Origin: Mycetocola lacteus | GTDB lineage: Bacteria > Actinomycetota > Actinomycetes > Actinomycetales > Microbacteriaceae | Reading direction: 5' to 3' | Assembly: GCF_003667575.1 (NCBI RefSeq) | Contig: NZ_RCUY01000002.1 | Span: forward strand, 62,001-126,000 | Length of the DNA stretch: 64,000 bases | The notes under the pieces: model-generated | Databases searched by the model: none | The model's input: only the letters and a program-made list of their open reading frames with translations | Told to the model about the DNA's origin: nothing | Shown here: piece after piece, positions 52,236 to 60,190 of the stretch | Numbering within the stretch: the stretch's first letter is position 1 | Layout: each line of letters opens with the position of its first letter | Position numbers and translations under genes: made by a program

Positions 52236-52862
52236 CTAGTCCAGCGACTCGCTCCGCCACAGTTTGGAACACGCGGCCAACTCATCACCCAGCGTGCTGT
52301 AGCGCAGCGCCCGCCGGGTCAGGCCCTCGGCCCGTTCGGGATGGATCGGGTCGGCATCGTTAGCCAGCGAGACACAGCCCGCGGCGTTGATCCGACAGTA
52401 CGCCGCCGCGCGATCCAGCGCGATTGCAAAGTCCCCGTCAAACACGCCGCGCAGGATCTCATCGGCCAGGGTCGTAATCTCCTCCACGTTGGTGGGGACC
52501 GCGGCACCGGCGATCACCGGATCGATGGTGGGAATAACCTCGGATCCACGGCGGAAGATAAGACTGGAGGTGTGCGGATCCTGACGGATCAGGGCCCGCA
52601 ACAGGTAGATGCGCCAGAGCGCACCGGGGAGGCTGCGTGCGGGCGCGGTCGCCCACAGCTCGGCGAGGGTTTCGATTCCGTGGTTGTCGGTGTAGGCGAC
52701 CAGACGGTCGAGAATGTCGGCGTCGGGATTCGCGCGCACACGCGAAAGCAGCGCATGAGCGGTCTCATGGGAGATCCGGCTGGTTTCGGCCGGATCACTC
52801 CCCCCGACAAACGTGCTGAACAGGTGTCCGGGGAACAGGGTGGGTTTGCGGAACTCGTTGAC
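52236..52862 (-). CDS. Conserved actinobacterial protein of unknown function
   Basis: 208 residues if initiated at GTC (52860-52862), which has AAAGGA seven bases upstream and begins VNEFRKPTLFPGHLFSTFVGGSDPAETSRISHETAH. No ATG, GTG or TTG occurs in this part of the frame until a GTG at 52739-52741, which would remove the conserved-looking N-terminus and leave 167 residues. The body is helical and soluble: ANPDADILDRLVAYTDNHGIETLAELWATAPARSLPGALWRIYLLRALI. It resembles actinobacterial proteins usually named, wrongly, RNA polymerase beta subunit. Function unknown. Confidence 0.75.
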   Translation of the reverse strand, partial: VNEFRKPTLFPGHLFSTFVGGSDPAETSRISHETAHALLSRVRANPDADILDRLVAYTDNHGIETLAELWATAPARSLPGALWRIYLLRALIRQDPHTSSLIFRRGSEVIPTIDPVIAGAAVPTNVEEITTLADEILRGVFDGDFAIALDRAAAYCRINAAGCVSLANDADPIHPERAEGLTRRALRYSTLGDELAACSKLWRSESLD

Positions 52863-53042
52863 GGCTGGATCCTTTCACCGGGAGTGGACGCATAAAGTCG
52901 GTCTCCAGCGTACTCCGCGATCCCGGCGGGTGGTGGCGGCGAACACCCGGTTTGATCCGATAGACTGATGATGTTCGCTCGTTGGATTCTTCGAGCGTTC
53001 TCCCCTCGCACCGCATCACACTCGTGAATTCTGTGCGGGGTT

Positions 53043-53118
53043 GGGCCTGTAGCTCAGTTGGCAGAGCATCGGACTTTTAATCCGCGGGTCGAGGGTTCGA
53101 GCCCCTCCGGGCCCACCA
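53043..53118 (+). tRNA. tRNA-Lys (TTT anticodon)
   Basis: 76 bases. Acceptor GGGCCTG pairs with CGGGCCC (one G-U), D-arm AGCTCAGTTGGCAGAGC, anticodon loop CTTTTAA with anticodon TTT, T-arm GAGGG-TTCGAGC-CCCTC, and an encoded CCA end at 53116-53118. Confidence 0.97.
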
Positions 53119-53135
53119 TTACCGAGCAGGTCGCC

Positions 53136-53164
53136 GCCCCACACGTTACCGTGTGGGGCTTTTT
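53136..53164 (+). terminator. Terminator of tRNA-Lys
   Basis: GCCCCACAC-gttacc-GTGTGGGGC followed by TTTTT, 18 bases after the tRNA. Confidence 0.92.
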
Positions 53165-53212
53165 GCGCACCATATTTCGGATGTGATATTTCCTGCCGGC
53201 TGGAACATCGAT

Positions 53213-53228
53213 TTAACAATTGAGAAAT
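53213..53228 (+). promoter_or_regulatory. Weak candidate GlnR box, urea/guanidine operon
   Basis: TTAAC-N6-GAAAT, eight of ten to gTnAC-N6-GAAAC, about 85-100 bases upstream of the permease start. Supportive only together with the two stronger matches elsewhere. Confidence 0.3.
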
Positions 53229-53264
53229 CGCTGGGCAATACGCGCTACCCAGGATAAGAACTGT

Positions 53265-53282
53265 ACCTGTCACATGACAGGT
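53265..53282. promoter_or_regulatory. Perfect palindromic operator before the urea/guanidine operon
   Basis: ACCTGTCA-ca-TGACAGGT, 8-base perfect arms, 31 bases before the permease start codon. Typical TetR-type operator shape and position. The TetR gene at the 3' end of the same operon is the likely binder (inference). Confidence 0.6.
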
Positions 53283-53313
53283 ATTAGGTTCTTGTTTTGG
53301 GAAGGCCGTACCC

Positions 53314-54939
53314 ATGAGCATCACCGATTCCCCCGCCACCTACCGCCAGGAGCTGCGCCGCGGCGTGGGCCATTTCTCCTCGTTTGCCGCGGGATTCTCG
53401 TTTGTTTCGATCCTGACCACCGTGTTTCAGCTCTTCGGGCTGGGATTCGGGTTCGGCGGGGCCGCGTTCTTCTGGACCTGGCCGCTGGTGTTTGCCGGGC
53501 AGCTGCTGGTTGCCCTGAACTTCGCCCAGCTCGCCGCGCGTTGGCCGATCTCCGGGGCGATCTTCCAGTGGTCCAGCCGGCTCTCGGGCACCACGTTTGG
53601 CTGGTTTACCGGTTGGGTCATGATCATTGCGCAGACACTGACCGTGGCCGTGGCCGCGATCGCCGTCCAGGCGGTACTCCCCTCGATCTGGGACGGCTTC
53701 CAAATCATCGGCGGCCCCGGGGCCGACCCCTCACTCACCTCGGATACCGGAGCCCAGAACGCGGTCCTGCTGGGGGTGATCCTGCTGTTCATCACCACCG
53801 TCGTCAACATTCTGAGCGTGCGCATCATGGCCTTCGCCACCAGCGTCGGCGTGATCGTGGAGATCATCGGACTGATTCTCGTGGTGGCCGCGCTGTTCCT
53901 GCTGCCCGCCCGCAGCCCCGCCGTGGTTTTCACCACCGAGGGGGCGGCACCGTCGGACTCCCCCTATATCTGGGCGTTTCTGGCCTCCTCGCTGATGGCC
54001 GCCTACGTCCTGGTGGGCTTTGACTCCGCCGGGGAGCTTGCCGAGGAAACCCATGCGCCACGTAAGACCATCGCCAAAACCATCATCAACGCGGTGGTGG
54101 TCTCGGGACTCGGCGGTGCGCTGCTGATCATCGCGACCCTGGTGGCCGCCCCCAGCCTGTCAGACGGGAAGCTCGCCGCCGGAGGGATCGCCTACGTGGT
54201 GACCGAACGGCTCGGACCGGTGTTTGGCCGGTTGCTCCTGGTCGCCGTCGCGGTCGCGGTTTTTGCGTGCACCCTCGCCGTGCAGACCTCCGGATCGCGG
54301 ATGATCTACTCGATGGCCCGCGAACGAGCGCTCCCCTTCTGGCGCACGCTGGCTCGGGTCTCCCCGCGCACCGGGACCCCGATCGCCACCAGCATCGTGA
54401 TCGGGGTGGGCGCGGCGCTGGCCCTCGCCGTGAACTTCGGACACAACGCGATCTTCACCGCCCTGTCCAGCCTCTGTATCGCGATGCTCTACCTCGCGTA
54501 CCTCGGCGTCACGGTCCCCCTCCTGTTTGCCCGTCTGCGTACCCCGCGGGACTGGCACTCGGGTGGGATCAATGAGGACGGAAAGCCCTTGTTTGCGCTG
54601 GGACGCTGGGGGCTGCCCCTCAATGTGCTGGCGGTGCTCTATCAGATTGCGATGGTGATCAACCTCGCATGGCCCCGCCCGGAAATCTACGACCTCACCG
54701 GGGAAACCTGGTGGTTGCAGTGGAGCGCGCTGCTGTTTATCGGGGCAACGCTGCTGGTGGGTGTACTGGTGCACCGCCGCAATCATGCACGTGACGGAGT
54801 CATCCGGCTCGGCCACCTGCCCACCACCGCGGAGATTGCCCTGAGTGATCTGGCCCTCACCGCCACGACGATCCCCACGGCGCCGACCGCTTCCGCAACG
54901 CCCGCTTCACCGGCCCCGACCACGCCCACTCAGGCGTAG
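53314..54939 (+). CDS. APC-superfamily permease of the urea/guanidine operon
   Basis: 541 residues, about 12 membrane segments, and a Thr/Pro/Ala-rich cytoplasmic tail of about 35 residues. Opens with FSSFAAGFSFVSILTTVFQLFGLGFGFGGAAFFWTWP; later VGFDSAGELAEETHAPRKTIAKTI and QTSGSRMIYSMARERALPFW are amino acid/GABA permease features. These permeases often accompany urea carboxylase genes and are candidates for guanidine or urea-related amine uptake. First gene of the operon, 27 bases before the DUF1989 gene. Confidence 0.88.
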   Translation: MSITDSPATYRQELRRGVGHFSSFAAGFSFVSILTTVFQLFGLGFGFGGAAFFWTWPLVFAGQLLVALNFAQLAARWPISGAIFQWSSRLSGTTFGWFTGWVMIIAQTLTVAVAAIAVQAVLPSIWDGFQIIGGPGADPSLTSDTGAQNAVLLGVILLFITTVVNILSVRIMAFATSVGVIVEIIGLILVVAALFLLPARSPAVVFTTEGAAPSDSPYIWAFLASSLMAAYVLVGFDSAGELAEETHAPRKTIAKTIINAVVVSGLGGALLIIATLVAAPSLSDGKLAAGGIAYVVTERLGPVFGRLLLVAVAVAVFACTLAVQTSGSRMIYSMARERALPFWRTLARVSPRTGTPIATSIVIGVGAALALAVNFGHNAIFTALSSLCIAMLYLAYLGVTVPLLFARLRTPRDWHSGGINEDGKPLFALGRWGLPLNVLAVLYQIAMVINLAWPRPEIYDLTGETWWLQWSALLFIGATLLVGVLVHRRNHARDGVIRLGHLPTTAEIALSDLALTATTIPTAPTASATPASPAPTTPTQA

Positions 54940-54966
54940 CGGCCCACCTCAGAAAGTGACGGATTC

Positions 54967-55815
54967 ATGACCTCCATCGCCCCCTTACACCTGACCGATC
55001 ACGTGCACAACGCCCGTTCCGATGCCCGTTCCCGGGCCGCGCTTACCTCACCCTTTATGCCGTATCGGCCCGCGGCCTCCTCCCCGTTTATCCCGGCCGA
55101 CGTGGATCCCGCGGCCCTCACCTGGGCGGAGACCGTGGCCCCCGGCGGATACACGCACCGGGTGCTGGCCCGCGGGACCCGGATTCGGTTCGAGGATCCC
55201 ACCGGATCCGCCTGCGCGCACCTGCTGCTGTTCAACGCCGTAGCCCTCGGCGAGCGCCTCAACACCGCCGACACCGTGAAAATCCCCTGGCAGGCGTATC
55301 TGGGGACCGACCATCCGCTGCTCTCCGGCGACGGCCGTGTGCTCGCCACCATCGCCGCCGACACCTCGGGCCACCACGACGCCTTCTGCGGCACCACCAC
55401 CGACCCGGCCACCCGGCAAAAGTACGGTGCTTCGGCCGCCGAAGGCCCCACGCCTTCGGGCCGCTCGCGCTTCCTACTGGCCGCCGCCAAGCACGGCCTC
55501 GATGCCCGGGATCTACCGCCCTCGGTCTCGCTGTTTCAGGGGGTACGAATCGACGGGGATGGTGCGCTGAGGTTCGTTGGCAGTGCCGGAGCGGGGACCC
55601 ACGTGGACCTGATCGCCGAGATGCCGGTGCTGATTCTGGTAGCCAATGTGCCGCATCCGCTGGACCCCTCCCCCGACTACGCGGTCGGGCCGCTGCGCAT
55701 CCACGCGTGGCGGGGCGATCCCACCGGCCCCGACGATGAGCGGTTTACCCGCACGCCCGAGCTCACCCGGGCCTACCTCAACACGATCGACTACGCACAG
55801 GCACAAGGACTCTGA
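54967..55815 (+). CDS. Urea carboxylase-associated protein 1 (DUF1989)
   Basis: 282 residues. DUF1989 core with WAETVAPGGYTHRVLARGTRIRFEDPTGSACAHLLLFNA, HDAFCGTTTDPATRQKYG with a conserved Cys, and VPHPLDPSPDYAVGPLRIHAWRG. The N-terminal 50 residues are an extension. In guanidine-degrading bacteria two DUF1989 proteins form carboxyguanidine deiminase, working between guanidine carboxylase and allophanate hydrolase. Separated from the second copy by two bases. Confidence 0.88.
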   Translation: MTSIAPLHLTDHVHNARSDARSRAALTSPFMPYRPAASSPFIPADVDPAALTWAETVAPGGYTHRVLARGTRIRFEDPTGSACAHLLLFNAVALGERLNTADTVKIPWQAYLGTDHPLLSGDGRVLATIAADTSGHHDAFCGTTTDPATRQKYGASAAEGPTPSGRSRFLLAAAKHGLDARDLPPSVSLFQGVRIDGDGALRFVGSAGAGTHVDLIAEMPVLILVANVPHPLDPSPDYAVGPLRIHAWRGDPTGPDDERFTRTPELTRAYLNTIDYAQAQGL

Positions 55816-55817
55816 CC

Positions 55818-56543
55818 ATGACATCGACTCCCCTCGCTATTCCAGCTTCCACCGTTCCGGTCGGCGCGGTCTTTGCCCCCGACACGGTCCTCGATCCCTC
55901 GGGGCCCCTGGCGGAGGGCCCCACTGTGCTGGACGACACGGTCGCCCCGCTCGGCCCCTGGTCGGGCATCGTTCGGGCCGGACAGACACTCACCATCGTG
56001 GATGTCGGAGGAAACCAGTCGGCGGACTTCCTGGTCTACAACGCCGCGAACACCGCCGAACGATACTCGGTCCCCGACACCCTCGCGGCCGCGGGCAACG
56101 CCTACCTGCGCACCGGTTCGTCGCTGTACTCCAGCGAGGGCCGGGTGTTGATGCGAGTGGTGGGCAACGAGATCGACCGTCAGGACACCATCGGAGGGGC
56201 CTGCTCCAAGGAGTCCAACACGCTGCGCTACGGCTTCCACACCGAGTATCAGCACGCGTGCCGGGAGAACTTCCTCACCGAGGGGGCTCGGTACGGGCTC
56301 GGGGTGCGCGATCTGGTGTCCAACATCAACTGGTTTATGAACGTTCCGGTCGAGGCCGACGGGGCGCTGGGAATCGTGGACGGGATGTCCGCCCCGGGCA
56401 AGCGGGTCGCACTGTACGCCGAGATCGACGTCCTGGTAATCGTCTCCAACTGCCCCCAGATGAACAACCCCTGCAACGACTTCAACTGCACCCCCCTGCG
56501 CATGATCATCACCGACCCCCAGACCGAAACGGACCCCGCATGA
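55818..56543 (+). CDS. Urea carboxylase-associated protein 2 (DUF1989)
   Basis: 241 residues. DUF1989 with WSGIVRAGQTLTIVDVGGNQSADFLVYNAANTAERYS, CSKESNTLRYGFHTEYQHACRENFL and the Cys-rich end ISNCPQMNNPCNDFNCTPLRMIITDP. The Cys cluster suggests a metal site. Expected heteromeric partner of the preceding protein. Overlaps the carboxylase start by ATGA. Confidence 0.9.
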   Translation: MTSTPLAIPASTVPVGAVFAPDTVLDPSGPLAEGPTVLDDTVAPLGPWSGIVRAGQTLTIVDVGGNQSADFLVYNAANTAERYSVPDTLAAAGNAYLRTGSSLYSSEGRVLMRVVGNEIDRQDTIGGACSKESNTLRYGFHTEYQHACRENFLTEGARYGLGVRDLVSNINWFMNVPVEADGALGIVDGMSAPGKRVALYAEIDVLVIVSNCPQMNNPCNDFNCTPLRMIITDPQTETDPA

Positions 56544-59500
56544 GCGCCGCCTTTGACACCGTCCTGATTGCCAACCGCGGCGAGATCGCCCGCCGGATCA
56601 TCCGCTCGGCCCGGGCGCTGGGCCTGCGCACGGTCGCGGTCTACTCCGATGCTGACCGTGCGGCACCCCACGTTCGCGAGGCTGATGAGGCCGTCTATCT
56701 GGGCCCGGCACCGGCCAAGGACTCCTACCTCAATATCGAGAAGATCCTCGATGCCTGCCGAGAGCTCGGGGTCGGGGCCGTGCACCCCGGCTATGGGTTC
56801 CTCTCCGAAAACCTGGAGTTTGCCCGTCGCCTCGAGGAGGAGGGCATACGGTTCATCGGCCCGAGCGCCGACCACATCGCCGCGTTCGGCGAAAAGCACA
56901 CGGCCCGCGAGCTGGCCCAGCGCGCCGGGGTACCGATGCTGCCCGGCAGCGGCCTGCTCGCCTCGGCGGAGGAGGCGGTCGAGTGGGCCGAGCGGGTGGG
57001 CCTGCCGGTCATGGTGAAGGCCACCGGCGGAGGCGGCGGCATCGGGATGCAGGCGTGTGCCACCCCCGCGGAGGTGCGCGAGGCCTTCGCCAGTGTGGCC
57101 CGGCTGGGAGAGAAAAACTTCGGGTCGGCCGGGGTGTTCCTGGAGCGCCTGGTCCGTCCCGCCCGCCACGTCGAGGTGCAGCTGTTTGGCGACGGGGAGG
57201 GACGGGTGGCCGTGATCGGCGACCGCGACTGCTCCCTGCAGCGCCGCAATCAGAAGGTCATCGAGGAAGCCCCAGCCCCCGCGCTGCCGGACCACGTGCG
57301 TACCCTGCTCCACGAGTCGGCGCGGGCCCTGGCCGAATCGGTGTCCTACCGGTCCGCGGGTACCGTCGAGTTCATCTACGATCCGATTCGCGAGGAGATC
57401 GCCTTCCTCGAGGTGAATACCCGGCTGCAGGTTGAGCACCCGGTCACCGAGGAGGTGTTCGGGGTGGACCTGGTGGCGATGATGCTGACCCTCGCCCGAG
57501 ATGGCGCGGATGCGTGTGCCCCCGAGATCTTCGAGCGCGCGTTTGTGCCGCGCGGATTCGCGGTGGAGGCCCGCGTCTACGCCGAGGACACCGCACAGAA
57601 CGGCCTGCCCAGCTCGGGCCTGGTGACCCAGGCGGTGTTCCCCGGCTTCGGAACCGATCCGCTGGCCGGGGTGCGGGTCGACGGCTGGATCGAGACCGGG
57701 CTGGAGGTGTCCCCCTACTACGACCCGATGCTCGCCAAGGTAATCGCCGCCGGCCCCACCCGCGAGGCGGCCCTCGACCTGCTGCGCGAGGGGTTGGAGG
57801 CCAGCCGCATCGACGGCGTCGTGACCAACCTGGGACTGCTACGCGCGCTCACCGACGAGGACTCCCTGCGGGCAGCCACCCACTCCACGTCCACGCTGGA
57901 TGTCACCACCGATCCCGATCCGCGCATCGACGTGGTGGAGGCCGGAGCGATGTCCACGATCCAGGACCTTCCCGGCCGCACCGGCTACTGGCAGATCGGC
58001 GTTCCCCCGAGCGGCCCGATGGATACGGTGTCCCTCACCGAGGCCAACCTCGCGGTGGGCAACCCCGCCGGAGCACCGGCGCTGGAAATCACCGCCACCG
58101 GGCCAACCCTGCGCTTTAGCACCACGATGATCCTCGCGCTCACCGGGGCCCCGGCAACCGCGACCCTCGATGGTGAGCCCGTGCCGATGTGGGAACCCTT
58201 CGAGGTTGCGCAGGGCTCGGTGCTCGTGGTCGGGGCGCTGAACGGTCCCGGCCAGCGAGCCTACCTCGCGGTTCGGGGTGGATTCGATGTGCCGCTCTAC
58301 CTCGGCAGCGCCTCGACATTCACCCTCGGCGGGTTTGGCGGTCACGCGGGCCGCGCCCTGCGTCCGGGCGATGTGCTGCGCCCGGGATCCCCCGACTCCG
58401 ACGCCGCCCACCCGGCGCTGCCCGCGGGCACCCGACTCGGCTTGATCGGCGGCCCGACCCCCGCACACCGACGCCCGGCGATCACCCACACCTGGCAGAT
58501 CGGCGTGACCGAGGGTCCGCACGGTGCCCCCGAGTTCTTCACCCGGGAGGACATGGACGTGTTCTATGCGACCGACTACGTGGTGCACTTCAATTCGGCC
58601 CGCACCGGCGTGCGACTGGAGGGTCCGCGCCCCACCTGGGCCCGCCCCGACGGCGGCGAGGCCGGTCTGCACCCCTCCAATATTCACGACAACCCCTATG
58701 CGGTCGGCGCGATCGACTTCACCGGGGACACCCCGATCATCCTGGGCCCCGACGGCCCCAGCCTCGGCGGGTTTGTGTGCCCGGCGGTGGTGGGCAGCGG
58801 CGACCTGTGGAAGCTCGGTCAGCTGCGCCCGGGCGACACCATCCGCTTTGTGCCGATCCGGGAATCGGAGGCCGCCGGGCTGCTGGAGGCGCGCGCCTCG
58901 CTCACGGTGCTGAGCACGGGCGGCGACGGGGATGACGGGGTGATCGGCCGGATGGAGGCCACCGCCGAACGCCCCTCGGTCACCTACCGCCGGGACGGCG
59001 ACGACAACCTGCTGGTCGAGTACGGCGACCTGACCCTGGATCTCGGCCTGCGGATGCGCGTGCACGCGCTGATGACCACCCTCAACGAGAACCGGCCGGC
59101 GGGGGTGCGTGAGCTCACCCCGGGGATCCGCTCGCTCCAGATCCAGACCGATTCGAGCACCCTCACCGCGAGCGGACTGGCCGGGCTGCTGCGCGAAATC
59201 GAGTCCGAGATTCCCGAAACCGGGAAGCTTGTGGTGCCCTCGCGTACCGTACGATTGCCCCTCTCCTGGGACGATCCCACGGTCAACCTGGCCATCGAGC
59301 GCTACATGAACGGCGTCCGCAACGATGCCCCGTGGACCCCGTCCAACATCGAGTTCATCCGCCGGATCAACGGCCTGGGCTCGGCGGAGGACGTTTATAA
59401 AACCGTGTTCGATGCCACCTACCTGGTGCTCGGTCTCGGGGATGTGTACCTCGGCGCACCGGTCGCGACCCCGCTGGATCCCCGGCACCGCCTGGTCACC

Positions 59501-60190
59501 ACCAAGTACAACCCCGCCCGCACCTGGACCGCCGAAAACTCGGTGGGGATCGGCGGCGCCTACATGTGCATCTACGGGCTGGAGGGTCCCGGAGGCTACC
59601 AGCTGGTGGGACGCACGGTGCCGATCTGGAGCCGCTATCAGCGCGGCGGCCTGTTCGCCGAAAACCCCTGGGCGCTGCGCTTCTTCGACCGGATCGAATG
59701 GTACCCGGTGAGCCCCGAGGAGCTGACCGAGCTGCGCGCCGAAACCGCCGCCGGACGCGGCCACTTCGAGACCGAGGAGGGCACCTTTGCGATCGCCGAT
59801 CACGAGCGCTTCCTCGCCGACAACGCGTCCTCGATTGCCGAGTTCCGCGCGGTGCAGGCCCGCGCCTTTGCCGAGGAGAAGGAGCGCTGGCACGCCTCGG
59901 GTGAGTTTGACGTGCGTCCCGAACCCAAGCCCGCCCCGCCCGCCGATGCGGTGGTTATCCCCGCCGGAGCGACCGCGGTGAGTGCGCCGTTCACCTCAAC
60001 CGTGTGGCAGCTCAACGTGCGTCCCGGGCAGCGGGTGCGTGCCGGGGACAAGCTGATCGCGCTGGAGGCCATGAAGATGGAATCCTCCGTCCTCGCCCCG
60101 ATCGACGGCACCGTCGTCGAGATTTACACCGCCCCGAGTGAGCAGGCCACCCCCGGCCAGGTGCTCCTCGCCCTGATGGGAGAACACTGA
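56540..60190 (+). CDS. Biotin-dependent urea (or guanidine) carboxylase
   Basis: 1216 residues in one chain. Biotin carboxylase domain at about 1-450 (TVLIANRGEIARRIIRSA, ATGGGGGIGMQ, FLEVNTRLQVEHPVTE). KipA-like AHS2 at about 465-780 (GAMSTIQDLPGRTGYWQIGVPPSGPMD). KipI-like AHS1 at about 812-1020. Biotin carrier at about 1150-1216 with biotinyl-Lys1179 in EAMKMES. ATP-dependent carboxylation of urea to allophanate, or of guanidine to carboxyguanidine; the adjacent DUF1989 pair favours guanidine. Start ATG overlaps the preceding stop; further upstream open frame is out of register with the DUF1989 genes. Confidence 0.94.
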   Translation: MSAAFDTVLIANRGEIARRIIRSARALGLRTVAVYSDADRAAPHVREADEAVYLGPAPAKDSYLNIEKILDACRELGVGAVHPGYGFLSENLEFARRLEEEGIRFIGPSADHIAAFGEKHTARELAQRAGVPMLPGSGLLASAEEAVEWAERVGLPVMVKATGGGGGIGMQACATPAEVREAFASVARLGEKNFGSAGVFLERLVRPARHVEVQLFGDGEGRVAVIGDRDCSLQRRNQKVIEEAPAPALPDHVRTLLHESARALAESVSYRSAGTVEFIYDPIREEIAFLEVNTRLQVEHPVTEEVFGVDLVAMMLTLARDGADACAPEIFERAFVPRGFAVEARVYAEDTAQNGLPSSGLVTQAVFPGFGTDPLAGVRVDGWIETGLEVSPYYDPMLAKVIAAGPTREAALDLLREGLEASRIDGVVTNLGLLRALTDEDSLRAATHSTSTLDVTTDPDPRIDVVEAGAMSTIQDLPGRTGYWQIGVPPSGPMDTVSLTEANLAVGNPAGAPALEITATGPTLRFSTTMILALTGAPATATLDGEPVPMWEPFEVAQGSVLVVGALNGPGQRAYLAVRGGFDVPLYLGSASTFTLGGFGGHAGRALRPGDVLRPGSPDSDAAHPALPAGTRLGLIGGPTPAHRRPAITHTWQIGVTEGPHGAPEFFTREDMDVFYATDYVVHFNSARTGVRLEGPRPTWARPDGGEAGLHPSNIHDNPYAVGAIDFTGDTPIILGPDGPSLGGFVCPAVVGSGDLWKLGQLRPGDTIRFVPIRESEAAGLLEARASLTVLSTGGDGDDGVIGRMEATAERPSVTYRRDGDDNLLVEYGDLTLDLGLRMRVHALMTTLNENRPAGVRELTPGIRSLQIQTDSSTLTASGLAGLLREIESEIPETGKLVVPSRTVRLPLSWDDPTVNLAIERYMNGVRNDAPWTPSNIEFIRRINGLGSAEDVYKTVFDATYLVLGLGDVYLGAPVATPLDPRHRLVTTKYNPARTWTAENSVGIGGAYMCIYGLEGPGGYQLVGRTVPIWSRYQRGGLFAENPWALRFFDRIEWYPVSPEELTELRAETAAGRGHFETEEGTFAIADHERFLADNASSIAEFRAVQARAFAEEKERWHASGEFDVRPEPKPAPPADAVVIPAGATAVSAPFTSTVWQLNVRPGQRVRAGDKLIALEAMKMESSVLAPIDGTVVEIYTAPSEQATPGQVLLALMGEH

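Noticed and set aside
52036..52288. Short frames on both strands next to the surface-protein gene
   Set aside because: No ribosome site, start choice or domain; composition like random GC-rich sequence.
53165..53313. Guanidine-I riboswitch upstream of the carboxylase operon
   Set aside because: Looked for because of the DUF1989/carboxylase context, but no matching conserved core was seen; the region holds a palindromic operator instead.
55646..56539. N-terminal extension of the carboxylase frame over the DUF1989 genes
   Set aside because: Out-of-frame reading of the second DUF1989 gene; biotin carboxylase begins at 56540 with the expected ATGA overlap.
57839..59893. A 684-codon minus-strand frame opposite the carboxylase
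   Set aside because: Antisense shadow of the urea/guanidine carboxylase gene.
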